In this document: one piece after another, positions 52,480 to 61,274 of the stretch | Layout: the number at the start of each line of letters is the position of its first letter | Position numbering within the stretch: position 1 is the first letter of the stretch | Assembly: GCA_021561035.1 (NCBI GenBank) | Contig: CP067346.1 | Coordinates: 2,821,001 to 2,885,000, forward strand | Direction: 5' to 3' | DNA length: 64,000 nucleotides | From: Clostridioides sp. ES-S-0054-01 | GTDB lineage: Bacteria; Bacillota; Clostridia; Peptostreptococcales; Peptostreptococcaceae | Program-made: the position numbers and the translations under genes | Notes under the pieces: model-generated | Databases searched by the model: none | The model's input: only the letters and a program-made list of their open reading frames with translations | What the model was told of the DNA's origin: nothing

Positions 52480-53436
52480 TTGTCAGGACTCAAAAAGTTC
52501 GTTATATTTCTAGCCCTTTTAGTTATAGCATTTCCTATTAGCATATATGGATATGTTTTTACTAAATTAAAAACTATCCAAGATGATAGTATAAATACAG
52601 AGGCGCTTAGTAGTAATGACTATAAAAACGAAGAAAATATCACAAATATATTATTGTTAGGTACAGATGCAAGACCAGGAGAAGAAGTTTCTCGTTCTGA
52701 TGCCATGATGATACTGACTATTGATAATAAAAATAAAAGTCTTAAATTAACTTCATTAAATAGAGATACTTATGTTAATATACCAGGACATGGAGAACAA
52801 AAATTAACACATGCTTATGTATATGGACAAGCTAACTTATTAATAGAAACTATAGAGGAAAACTTCCAACTTGATATACAAAATTATGCTGTAGTTGACT
52901 TTTTCTCTTTTATGGATATAGTCGATGCTCTAGGTGGAGTTACTGTTACTGTCAATAAGAGTGAGATAAGAGAATTAAATAAATTTATACCTGAAACTTA
53001 TAAATGGAATAAAAATGCTGACAAAGGTTCTCTTAAATATATAAGAAACTCCGGTGAACAAAAATTAAATGGATACCAAACACTTGCATTTTCTCGTATA
53101 AGAAAAAATGATAGTACAGATGAAAGAGATAGAAGACAAAGAAGTGTTATACAAAGTTTAATAAATGGTGTTAAGGATTTACCAGTTACTAAATATCCTA
53201 ATCTAGTTAATACAATACTTCCGTACGTAAAAACTAATATGAACCCTAATGAAATAATATCTTTAGGAAAAGAACTTTTAAGTATAGGAAATTTAGACCT
53301 TAAATCCATGGAATTTCCTCTTTCTACTGAAAATGGTAGAAAAATAGGTAATGCAGGCTATGTAATACCTTTTGAGGAATATGAACTAGATGCAATGCAT
53401 GATTTCATATTTAAAGACATTATGGTTGAAGATTAG
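52480..53436 (+). CDS. lcpA: LytR-CpsA-Psr ligase A
   Basis: This 318-aa protein has one N-terminal membrane helix (~7-27) and an extracellular LCP domain (~55-290) with TDARPGEEVSRSDAMM, the arginine-rich NRDTYVNIPG and AFSRIRKNDS segments. LCP enzymes move polyprenyl-linked polymers to peptidoglycan; in C. difficile they attach the PS-II polysaccharide, whose genes start at 58.2 kb. It uses a TTG start after AGGGG. It is a tandem paralogue of the next gene. Which of the two is lcpA or lcpB is from memory. Confidence 0.88.
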   Translation: MSGLKKFVIFLALLVIAFPISIYGYVFTKLKTIQDDSINTEALSSNDYKNEENITNILLLGTDARPGEEVSRSDAMMILTIDNKNKSLKLTSLNRDTYVNIPGHGEQKLTHAYVYGQANLLIETIEENFQLDIQNYAVVDFFSFMDIVDALGGVTVTVNKSEIRELNKFIPETYKWNKNADKGSLKYIRNSGEQKLNGYQTLAFSRIRKNDSTDERDRRQRSVIQSLINGVKDLPVTKYPNLVNTILPYVKTNMNPNEIISLGKELLSIGNLDLKSMEFPLSTENGRKIGNAGYVIPFEEYELDAMHDFIFKDIMVED

Positions 53437-53464
53437 AAATTCCAAAACAAACTAATAATTTGAT

Positions 53465-53522
53465 GATAAATACATACCTCTTAAATGCAAATTACTTTGT
53501 ATTTATGGGGTGTGTTTTTATT
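53465..53522 (+). terminator. lcpA terminator
   Basis: AAATACATACC can pair with GGTGTGTTTTT (one mismatch, one wobble) around a loop of about 30 bases, ending in a T-rich run. Confidence 0.55.
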
Positions 53523-53638
53523 TTAAAATATAAATTACTTTTAAAAAATATATTATATATACTTTTAACTGTATATATAGGTCGATAAATTTTCTTATAA
53601 ATTATATTATTGTCTTTTTTTTGTAACTGAAACAAGTA

Positions 53639-53667
53639 TTGAATATATTTCAATACTTTAATATAAT
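53639..53667 (+). promoter_or_regulatory. sigma-A-type promoter of lcpB
   Basis: TTGAAT (53639-53644) and TATAAT (53662-53667) are separated by 17 bases. The box and following TTAATATAATTAA context match that of lcpA. Confidence 0.75.
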
Positions 53668-53720
53668 TAAGTGTATGCTATTAAAAAATATACAGGAAAA
53701 AGAAGAAAGAAGGGGTACTT

Positions 53721-54686
53721 TTGTCAAAATTAAAGAAATTTGTTATACTACTGGCTTTCTTGGTAGTACTATTCCCTATAAGTGTCTATGGATATTTTTA
53801 TTATAAATTGTCTGCTATTCATGACTCAAGCATAAGTAGTGATTTATTAGATAACAATGACCATAAAAATGAAAATGGTATAACTAATATACTACTTATG
53901 GGAACAGATGCTAGACCAAATGAAGATTCTTCAAGGTCAGATGCTATGATGATACTTACCATTGATAACAAACACAATGATATCAAACTTACATCACTAG
54001 CTCGTGATAGCTATGTAGACATCCCTGGCTATAGTAAACAAAAACTTACTCATGCTTATGCTTATGGACAAGCTGATTTATTAATACAAACTATTGAAGA
54101 GAATTTTAATATTGATATTCAGAATTATGCTTGTGTTAATTTCGAATCATTTATGTATATAATTGATGCTATTGGTGGTGTTGAAGTTACCATTGAAAAA
54201 GGAGAAATACACGAACTAAATAAATTTATTCCTGAAACTTATAAATGGAATAAAAGTGATGATAAAGGTAGCATACAATACATTAGAAAATCTGGAGATC
54301 AAACTTTAAATGGATATCAAGCACTATCTTTTGCACGTATCAGACACAACGATACAGCCTTTGCTAGAGATGGTAGACAGAGACAGATTATACAAGCTAT
54401 AATCAAGAAAACAGAAACTTTACCTGTCACTAAATATCCAGGTTTATTAGATGCTGTTCTTCCATATGTTAAAACTAACATGAAACCTAATGCAATACTT
54501 TCTTTAGGAGCTCAAGTTTTAAAAATGGGTGACTTAAATGTTAAGCAATTTGAATTCCCTATTGATGATGAAATTCACAGTACAGGTGGTATATATGGAA
54601 AAGCTGGATGGGTTCTTAGATTTGACCCAGATACTTTAGACATATTACATGATTTTATATTTAATGACATAGAATTTAAACAATAA
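53721..54686 (+). CDS. lcpB: LytR-CpsA-Psr ligase B
   Basis: This 321-aa paralogue of the preceding gene (about 60% identical by eye) has an N-terminal membrane helix (~7-27) and a full LCP domain with TDARPNEDSSRSDAMM, ARDSYVDIPG and SFARIRHND. Also a TTG start, after AAGGGG. It likely shares the PS-II attachment job; having its own promoter and terminator, it may be regulated separately. It converges on cwp19. Confidence 0.88.
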   Translation: MSKLKKFVILLAFLVVLFPISVYGYFYYKLSAIHDSSISSDLLDNNDHKNENGITNILLMGTDARPNEDSSRSDAMMILTIDNKHNDIKLTSLARDSYVDIPGYSKQKLTHAYAYGQADLLIQTIEENFNIDIQNYACVNFESFMYIIDAIGGVEVTIEKGEIHELNKFIPETYKWNKSDDKGSIQYIRKSGDQTLNGYQALSFARIRHNDTAFARDGRQRQIIQAIIKKTETLPVTKYPGLLDAVLPYVKTNMKPNAILSLGAQVLKMGDLNVKQFEFPIDDEIHSTGGIYGKAGWVLRFDPDTLDILHDFIFNDIEFKQ

Positions 54687-54730
54687 GAAATTTAACATAA
54701 AGTTTACTGCAAATATAAGATTAAATATAA

Positions 54731-54804
54731 AAAAAGAACTATATCGCATAATTATTTTCAAGTTATTGTTTACACTTGATTGTAAAATGCATATAGTTCT
54801 TTTT
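54731..54804. terminator. bidirectional terminator lcpB / cwp19
   Basis: AAAAAGAACTATAT and ATATAGTTCTTTTT are perfect 14-base arms with a long loop, flanked by A/T runs for both directions. Confidence 0.75.
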
Positions 54805-54893
54805 TATTTTCTAATTTTTCTTGATAATTTTCATTTTAATCGACTTTTAATCTACATTCATAAAATAATCTATATTTTAAATTAACTTTTTTA

Positions 54894-57005
54894 TTACTTA
54901 ACTAAGTTTAAGAAAGTGTTTAATGTGTTTTGATTTATGCCATCTCCAACTTCATATACTAGAGCAGTTTTCTTAGGCTCTAAAGCTGTTTTTTGAGCAG
55001 ATGTCACACTATTTCCAAGCATAACTACTGGTGATTTTAATTTAGCTGCTAAAGGTCCTGATGTTAATGCATCTACTAACTGATTACTTTTACTTACAAA
55101 CATTGATGGATATTCAGCATTAGGATAGAATTTTTGTATTACTTTTCCATTTGTTTCTTCTCTATTTTCCCCAGCTATTCTATTTTTAGATACATCGTTT
55201 GTAATAACCTTATCTAATCTAGTTATTACTGAATCAGATATACTTAGATTACCACCTATAAAATAAGCATCTTTTACTTTTAAGTCTGATATCCAATTGT
55301 AAACTTCATCACTTACATTATCTTTTGATACTAGTACGATTGGCTGCTTTTCTTCTCCTGCTTTTGAAGCTATAGAAAGAGAATCTGCTTCACCTGTACC
55401 ACTTGTTATATATAGTTTCTCTACTGGATTATTTTTTACTAATTCTTTTGCTATCATTAAAGATGTACTATATCTATCTGAACCACCAACTCTATTTATT
55501 GATACATTTGATAATGTATCTTTTATCTCACTTTCAACTTTATCTCCAATAGAATTATTTCCTCCAATTAGAACAACTTTATTGGGATTAAGTCTTTTTA
55601 TCTCATTCTTAGTAGATGTTGGTATATTATCTTTATTTACCAATAGTATAGGAGCATCATTTGCTGTAGCAAGTGGTGTTGATGTTATACCATCAACTAT
55701 AGAGTACCCATTTACTAGTACTACTGTATCTGAATTTTTAGCCCAACCTTTTTTACTTATTGATACTGCTGTGTCATATCTTTCAGCACCTCTTAATTTC
55801 TCCACTTTAACATTAGATGGTGGAGCAACTGGCTCTTCACTGCTGGAATATAGGCTCTTTAAATCCTTTTGTATAGAAGTGCTATTTGCTATATCTTTAG
55901 CTGAAAAATACATACTACCTTTTATTTCACTATACTTTCTATTTAATGTTACTTGTTGTACTATTTCTTTTGCTATATTTTGCCCATTATAACTTGATTG
56001 ACCTTGCTTATATATGCCTTGTCCTATGTATAAATCTACGTCTGTTCCTTTTACTTCGTTAGCCCACCATGCCACTAATTTAGAATAATCTGCTGCTTTA
56101 AGACCAATTGGCCAGTAAAGCTGTGGAACTACATAATCAATTAATCCTTGTTTTATCCATGCTCTTGTATCTGCATATGTACCTACATAACTTTCATTTC
56201 CTGATGTATCTGAACCTGTTGGGTCGCTACTTTTGTTTCTCCATATCCCAGCTGGACTTACACCAAATACAACATTAGATTTTATACTCTTTATAGACGC
56301 TTTTACACCTCTAAGTAGAGTATTTACATTTTCTCTTCTCCAATTGTCTTTATTTTGTCCATTTCCATATTTTTGATATGTAGCAGTATCGTTGAAACTT
56401 ACTCCTGGATAGAAATAATCATCAAAATGAACGCCATCTATATCGTAATTTTGAACTACCTCTGCTATACTATCCACTATGTACTTTCTAACTTCTGGTA
56501 AACCTGGGTCATAGTAATACTTATTTCCATGTTTAATTACCCAGCTTGGATTTTTCTTTGCCGGATGGTTTGCTGGCAATTTATCAATGCTCTCATCTGC
56601 CATAGTTATTCTGTATGGATTAAACCATGCATGGAATTCCATTCCCCTTTTATGTGCTTCTTCTATTAAAAATGGTAATGGGTCATATCCAGGGTCTTTA
56701 CCTTGTGTACCTGTAAGATATTCAGACCATGGATTTATATTTGATTTATATAAAGCATCTGATTTTGGTCTTACTTGAACCACTGCTGTATTTATCCCTG
56801 AACTTTTTAATTTGTCCAATAAATCTGTGTATTCCTTTTTTTGCTTGGCTTCATTATTTTTAGTCTTAGGCCAGTCTAAATTATAAACTGTAGATATCCA
56901 AGCAGCTCTCATTTCCCTATCATTTGATGAATCAGCAAATGAACTTACACTACACATAGTAAGTGTCATTATCAATGATAATACTAATATACTTATTTTT
57001 TTCAT
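54894..57005 (-). CDS. cwp19: Cwp19, GHL10 cell-wall lytic enzyme with CWB2 anchors
   Basis: This 703-aa protein has a signal peptide (~1-25), a GHL10/DUF187 glycoside-hydrolase-like barrel (~30-370, with MEFHAWFNPYR and DGVHFDDYFYP), and three CWB2 repeats (~405-700) that bind the PS-II polysaccharide at the S-layer. This matches Cwp19, described as a lytic transglycosylase involved in stationary-phase autolysis and toxin release. It sits beside LCP and PS-II genes that make its anchor. Promoter and an operator-like palindrome are at 57046-57089. Confidence 0.96.
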   Translation of the reverse strand: MKKISILVLSLIMTLTMCSVSSFADSSNDREMRAAWISTVYNLDWPKTKNNEAKQKKEYTDLLDKLKSSGINTAVVQVRPKSDALYKSNINPWSEYLTGTQGKDPGYDPLPFLIEEAHKRGMEFHAWFNPYRITMADESIDKLPANHPAKKNPSWVIKHGNKYYYDPGLPEVRKYIVDSIAEVVQNYDIDGVHFDDYFYPGVSFNDTATYQKYGNGQNKDNWRRENVNTLLRGVKASIKSIKSNVVFGVSPAGIWRNKSSDPTGSDTSGNESYVGTYADTRAWIKQGLIDYVVPQLYWPIGLKAADYSKLVAWWANEVKGTDVDLYIGQGIYKQGQSSYNGQNIAKEIVQQVTLNRKYSEIKGSMYFSAKDIANSTSIQKDLKSLYSSSEEPVAPPSNVKVEKLRGAERYDTAVSISKKGWAKNSDTVVLVNGYSIVDGITSTPLATANDAPILLVNKDNIPTSTKNEIKRLNPNKVVLIGGNNSIGDKVESEIKDTLSNVSINRVGGSDRYSTSLMIAKELVKNNPVEKLYITSGTGEADSLSIASKAGEEKQPIVLVSKDNVSDEVYNWISDLKVKDAYFIGGNLSISDSVITRLDKVITNDVSKNRIAGENREETNGKVIQKFYPNAEYPSMFVSKSNQLVDALTSGPLAAKLKSPVVMLGNSVTSAQKTALEPKKTALVYEVGDGINQNTLNTFLNLVK

Positions 57006-57045
57006 TTCATCCCCCTTAATTTCTTAAATTTATTTTTTTATACAA

Positions 57046-57065
57046 TATACTTATTACTAAGTATA
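57046..57065. promoter_or_regulatory. palindrome overlapping the cwp19 -10 box
   Basis: TATACTTATTACTAAGTATA has perfect 8-base arms. It covers the -10 box and transcription start, the position of a repressor operator. Confidence 0.55.
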
Positions 57066-57089
57066 TCTAAAACTCACATTATCTGTCAA
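57060..57089 (-). promoter_or_regulatory. sigma-A-type promoter of cwp19
   Basis: On the minus strand TTGACA (57089-57084) and TATACT (57065-57060) are separated by 18 bases, 55 bases before the start. Confidence 0.75.
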
Positions 57090-57120
57090 ATATTGAATAA
57101 TATAGTTAAAATTTATTATA

Positions 57121-57158
57121 AAAAAACAGCAAAGAAATTTACCTTCTTTGCTGTTTTT
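57121..57158 (-). terminator. NlpC/P60 gene terminator
   Basis: AAAACAGCAAAGAA and TTCTTTGCTGTTTT pair perfectly around about 8 bases with flanking A/T runs. It lies between the NlpC/P60 gene and cwp19 on the minus strand. Confidence 0.85.
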
Positions 57159-57277
57159 GTAACGTTCATCACTATTTTAATATTACTAAACTCTTAAATA
57201 TCTATGTAAAACATTAAATGTAATTATACATACTTAATGTTAATATCCAATCTTATGTAAATCAATATCTATTATTA

Positions 57278-57982
57278 TTATAAAACACGTGTAGCAGTTA
57301 TAAGTCTTCTAGCATAATTAGTTCCTGGAGCCATGCTAGTAACTTTCACTACATCTCCTGTTTGTGGTGAATGTATGAATTTAGAATCCCCTACATACAA
57401 CCCAACGTGATTTATTGAACCACCTGAACCAAAGAAAACTAAATCTCCTGGTTTTAATTCTGCTCTAGATACTTTCTTTCCTACTGTTGCTTGTGATCTT
57501 GATACTCTTGGTAAATTAACTCCTGCTCCATTTTTATAGACATAAGAAGTGAACCCAGAACAATCAAAAGAATTTGGTCCAGTTGCTCCCCATCTATATG
57601 GCTTACCTTGTTGTTTAAACGCTAAGTTTAAAACATTTTGTACCTTTGAGTCTACATTTCCACCTTCAATAGTTAAATAATCTCCATTTACCCATCCTGT
57701 AACATTGTCAACTGTTTTTATTTTAATCCATCCATTTGAATGTAATTCTAAAACTTCAACTTTGTCTCCTGTGTTTATCTTTCCCACTACTGCATCATTT
57801 GCACTAGCTCCACTTCTTACATTTAAAAAATCACACGGGTCTACTGTTGCACTCATAGGTGAATTAGTCAGTTCTGCTGCACTAGCTGTTATTGCTCCTG
57901 CTTCTACTGTTACAACTCCTGCTATTAACACCATAGCTATAAATTTTTTCAATATATGTTTTTTATTTTTAATATTCATCAT
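57278..57982 (-). CDS. secreted NlpC/P60 cell-wall endopeptidase
   Basis: This 234-aa protein has a signal peptide (~1-35), a bacterial SH3 domain (~40-100, VRSGAS, GWIKIKT) and a C-terminal NlpC/P60 domain with catalytic Cys in DCSGFTSYVY, His in INHVGLYVG and the third residue in FIHSPQ. Such enzymes cut D-Glu-DAP bonds in peptidoglycan. The 5' region carries 11-base tandem repeats. It lies between cwp19 and PS-II genes. Confidence 0.93.
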   Translation of the reverse strand: MMNIKNKKHILKKFIAMVLIAGVVTVEAGAITASAAELTNSPMSATVDPCDFLNVRSGASANDAVVGKINTGDKVEVLELHSNGWIKIKTVDNVTGWVNGDYLTIEGGNVDSKVQNVLNLAFKQQGKPYRWGATGPNSFDCSGFTSYVYKNGAGVNLPRVSRSQATVGKKVSRAELKPGDLVFFGSGGSINHVGLYVGDSKFIHSPQTGDVVKVTSMAPGTNYARRLITATRVL

Positions 57983-58081
57983 AATCTCAAGTACCTAATC
58001 CTTTCGAAAATTTAACATTTTGTTCCTTCATTTCCAATTCCTAATTAACATTCTATCTTACATCAAAATAAATTGCAACCT

Positions 58082-58118
58082 TTTTTGTAATCTTTTTGTA
58101 ATCTTTTTGTAATCTTTT
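58082..58118. repeat. three 11-base tandem repeats upstream of NlpC/P60 gene
   Basis: TTTTTGTAATC occurs three times in a row, 100-135 bases upstream of the NlpC/P60 start. The T-rich units may act as a regulator site or as a phase-variable tract. Confidence 0.7.
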
Positions 58119-58180
58119 GTTTCTTTTTAGTATATATTTGTTTCTTTTTGCTCCCCCTGGTTACAAATTAGAAATATATT

Positions 58181-60094
58181 CTACTTATCTCGAGTTATTG
58201 CAATTTCCTTGATGTTAGCATCTTCTGGTTTAATATAAGTTGGCACTAATTTTCTCATAATACCATCTATTTTTTCAATTTCCTCGTTATTAGTAATTTC
58301 TCTTAAAAGTTTTAGGTATTTTGTTATTTTTTCTCTATCGACATCTATTGGTTTACCAATAAAAATCTTTTTATGCTCTGTATCCAACAGACCTTCTTCC
58401 GACATAAGTAGTTCTTCATACAACTTCTCACCTGGTCTAAGACCAGAAAATTCAATTTTTATATCAACATCTGGCTCAAATCCACTGAATTTAATCAAAT
58501 TTTTGGCTAAATCTAATATTCTTACCGGCTCTCCCATATCAAGCACAAATATTTCCCCGCCTTTAGCCATAGCTCCAGCTTGTATGACTAAACCTACTGC
58601 CTCTGGTATTGTCATAAAATATCTAATGATATCTGGATGAGTAACTGTCACTGGTCCACCATCTTCAATTTGTTTCTTAAAAAGTGGAATTACACTACCA
58701 TTACTACCAAGTACATTTCCAAATCTAACAGCAACAAATTCAGTCTGGCTTTCAGAATTCATAGTCTGTATAATCATTTCAGCAGCCCTTTTAGTAGCTC
58801 CCATTATATTAGTAGGGTTTACAGCCTTATCTGTAGATATAAGGACAAATTTCTTAACTCTATATTTTGAAGATAATCCAGCTATATTTAAAGTTCCAAA
58901 TATATTATTCTTTATAGCTTCACCAGGGCTTGATTCCATAAGAGGAACATGTTTATGTGCTGCTGCATGAAATACTACTTCTGGCTTATATTTATTAAAT
59001 ATTTCATCCATTCTTTTTTCTTCTCTTATTGACGCTATTACTGTCTTTAAATCTAACTCATTTCTATATTTTCTAAGTAATTCTTGTTGTATTGAATAGG
59101 CATTGTTTTCATAATTATCAACTATAATAAGCTCTTTAGGATTAAAACTTGCAATCTGTCTGCAAAGCTCTGAGCCAATTGAGCCTCCTCCTCCAGTTAC
59201 TAGGATTACTTTTCCCTCAATATAATTGCTTATCTCTCTTAAATTTGTTTTTATAGGTTCTCTACCCAACAAGTCTTCTATTTCTACTTCTCTAATCTGT
59301 TTTATATCAACTTTTCCATCTATAATTTCGTAAATTCCCGGTATTGTCTTTATTTTGCAGTTAGTGTTTTTACATATATCAATAATTTCTTTTTTTCTAC
59401 GTTTCTCTATATTTGCTATTGAAAAGATTATTTCATCTACATTATATTTTTCAACTACCTCTTTTATATTTGAAGTTGTCCCTACAATTTTTACGTTATG
59501 AATTATTCTTCCAATCTTATTTTTATCATCATCAATTATAGCCACTGCTACTTTTTTAAGTTCTGGATTTCTTTTTAATTCCTGTATAACCATTTCTCCT
59601 GCATCTCCTGCACCAATTATAAGGATATTTGAAACCTTTCCTCTAGAATATGTCTTATTTATAACTATTCTTATAGCTCTATAGGCTATTCTCGCACCAC
59701 TTGTGAACATTATAATAAATATTGTATTTAGTACATAAAACATTATAGGATAATCAAACCCTAATAATTTATTTATTACATAAGCTGGAATTAAATAAAC
59801 TAAAGTTGCTATAAAAATAGATATAATTTCTTCTTCTCCTGCATATCTCCATAATGTGTTATAACACTTAAACAATCTAAATGATACTATATGAAGTACT
59901 ATATATATACAGGCTGAAATTGTTATATCATTAATAGTAAATACATTTAAATTACCTGTCAAACTCAAAGACATTCGAAATGCTACTAGCACGCTACAAA
60001 TATCTAGAATTAATAATGTTAATTGTCTAAATTTATATTTTTTAAAAAGCTTATCAAAAAAGCTTTCTTTCTCTAAATCTATACTTTCTCGCAT
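58181..60094 (-). CDS. membrane nucleotide-sugar 4,6-dehydratase/epimerase (CapD/PglF-like)
   Basis: Start at 60094 (MRESIDLEKESFF) follows GGAGGG by nine bases; a longer frame to 60121 overlaps that site. The 637-aa protein has four N-terminal membrane helices (~20-130), a first Rossmann segment (GAGDAGEMVIQEL, ~160) and a catalytic SDR domain with VTGGGGSIGSELCRQI (~285) and STDKAVNPTNIMGATKR (~425). The family converts UDP-GlcNAc to 4-keto-6-deoxy sugars. It is the first biosynthetic gene of the PS-II cluster in coordinate order and lies last on the minus-strand run. Confidence 0.93.
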   Translation of the reverse strand: MRESIDLEKESFFDKLFKKYKFRQLTLLILDICSVLVAFRMSLSLTGNLNVFTINDITISACIYIVLHIVSFRLFKCYNTLWRYAGEEEIISIFIATLVYLIPAYVINKLLGFDYPIMFYVLNTIFIIMFTSGARIAYRAIRIVINKTYSRGKVSNILIIGAGDAGEMVIQELKRNPELKKVAVAIIDDDKNKIGRIIHNVKIVGTTSNIKEVVEKYNVDEIIFSIANIEKRRKKEIIDICKNTNCKIKTIPGIYEIIDGKVDIKQIREVEIEDLLGREPIKTNLREISNYIEGKVILVTGGGGSIGSELCRQIASFNPKELIIVDNYENNAYSIQQELLRKYRNELDLKTVIASIREEKRMDEIFNKYKPEVVFHAAAHKHVPLMESSPGEAIKNNIFGTLNIAGLSSKYRVKKFVLISTDKAVNPTNIMGATKRAAEMIIQTMNSESQTEFVAVRFGNVLGSNGSVIPLFKKQIEDGGPVTVTHPDIIRYFMTIPEAVGLVIQAGAMAKGGEIFVLDMGEPVRILDLAKNLIKFSGFEPDVDIKIEFSGLRPGEKLYEELLMSEEGLLDTEHKKIFIGKPIDVDREKITKYLKLLREITNNEEIEKIDGIMRKLVPTYIKPEDANIKEIAITRDK

Positions 60095-60114
60095 AACTAG
60101 AAGCCCTCCATTAA

Positions 60115-60166
60115 ACAGCAAAAGCTACGCACCTAAGCATAGCCAACAACATCTATCTTTTGCTGT
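60115..60166. terminator. inverted repeat upstream of the dehydratase gene
   Basis: ACAGCAAAAG and CTTTTGCTGT are perfect 10-base arms around 32 bases. The stronger T-run is on the plus strand, although genes here are on the minus strand; it may be a processing site. Confidence 0.5.
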
Positions 60167-60177
60167 ATTTTTTAATT

Positions 60178-61269
60178 TTATTTTTTATATTTATCAAATA
60201 TAGAATCATAAATTTTTTCTATATCATTAAAGTTCAAATTAACTTCATAATTTTCTCTAACAAATTGACGACCTTTTTTACCCATACTAAGTCTAAGTTC
60301 ATCATTTTCCATTAGTTTTATTATAGCATTTTTTATTTCTTCTGGTTGTTTTGGTTCTACAATTAAGCCAGTTTCATTTTCCCATACAGATTCTGGATGT
60401 CCACCTACGTTTGTAACTATGACAGGTACTTCACACGCCTCTGATTCTATAGCTGCCACCCCAAATCCCTCTCTTAAAGAAGGAAATACAGTTACGTCAA
60501 AAGAATTAAAAGTCTTACTGACATTTTCTGGAGATATTCTTCCCAAGAACTGAACATCACCTTCTATTTCTAATTCTTTAGTTAAATTTATTAGGTTGTC
60601 CATCTGACTTCCAGAACCACCTATTTTAAGAATTATTTTCTTCTCTTTATATTCATCTTTTAGCATCTTAAATGCTTGTATTAAATATTCTATTCCATAT
60701 TTTTTTTCTAGACTCTTTATAATTCCTATTACAAAAGCATCTTCTTTTTCTACTTCCATAGGCTTAAACCTATCCATATCTACTCCAAAAAAGGTTACAT
60801 CTACATGTTTAGCTGTATATTTATTAGCCTCTTTAGCCATATCTCTACTATTTGAAAAAATATAGTCTGCTTTTCTAAAGTTATGTTTTATAATTTGTTT
60901 TTGTATAAAACCATTGTTAGGAAAATCATAAATATCAGTACCCCAAACAGAAATAATATATGGATGATACCCAAGTAGACTTCCTATAAATCCATAACTA
61001 CTTGCATATTGTGCATGTAATATATCTGGTTTTATTTCATTTACCAGCTTCTTTATTTTCTTTACTGAACCTAAGTATCCTGTTTTTTTAGAAATATTTT
61101 CATTTTTTAGTTCTTCTACATTAGAACCAAAGTCATAAATTTTTATTCCTTCCATGTAACCTCCATTTAAAGAAATTACATGAATGTCATATCCTTTATT
61201 TTTAAAAAAACTACACCATTTTAAAGTATGAGGATTTGACCCATCAGCTAAATAACAAACAGTCTTCAT
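60178..61269 (-). CDS. GT4-family glycosyltransferase (PS-II)
   Basis: This 363-aa retaining glycosyltransferase has the GT-B fold, an N-terminal acceptor domain (MKTVCYLADGSNPHTLKWC) and a C-terminal donor domain with the EGFGVAAIESEACEVPVI signature (~275). It adds a sugar to the lipid-linked PS-II repeat. It follows the UDP-glucose dehydrogenase by 5 bases. Confidence 0.92.
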   Translation of the reverse strand: MKTVCYLADGSNPHTLKWCSFFKNKGYDIHVISLNGGYMEGIKIYDFGSNVEELKNENISKKTGYLGSVKKIKKLVNEIKPDILHAQYASSYGFIGSLLGYHPYIISVWGTDIYDFPNNGFIQKQIIKHNFRKADYIFSNSRDMAKEANKYTAKHVDVTFFGVDMDRFKPMEVEKEDAFVIGIIKSLEKKYGIEYLIQAFKMLKDEYKEKKIILKIGGSGSQMDNLINLTKELEIEGDVQFLGRISPENVSKTFNSFDVTVFPSLREGFGVAAIESEACEVPVIVTNVGGHPESVWENETGLIVEPKQPEEIKNAIIKLMENDELRLSMGKKGRQFVRENYEVNLNFNDIEKIYDSIFDKYKK

Positions 61270-61274
61270 AATAT

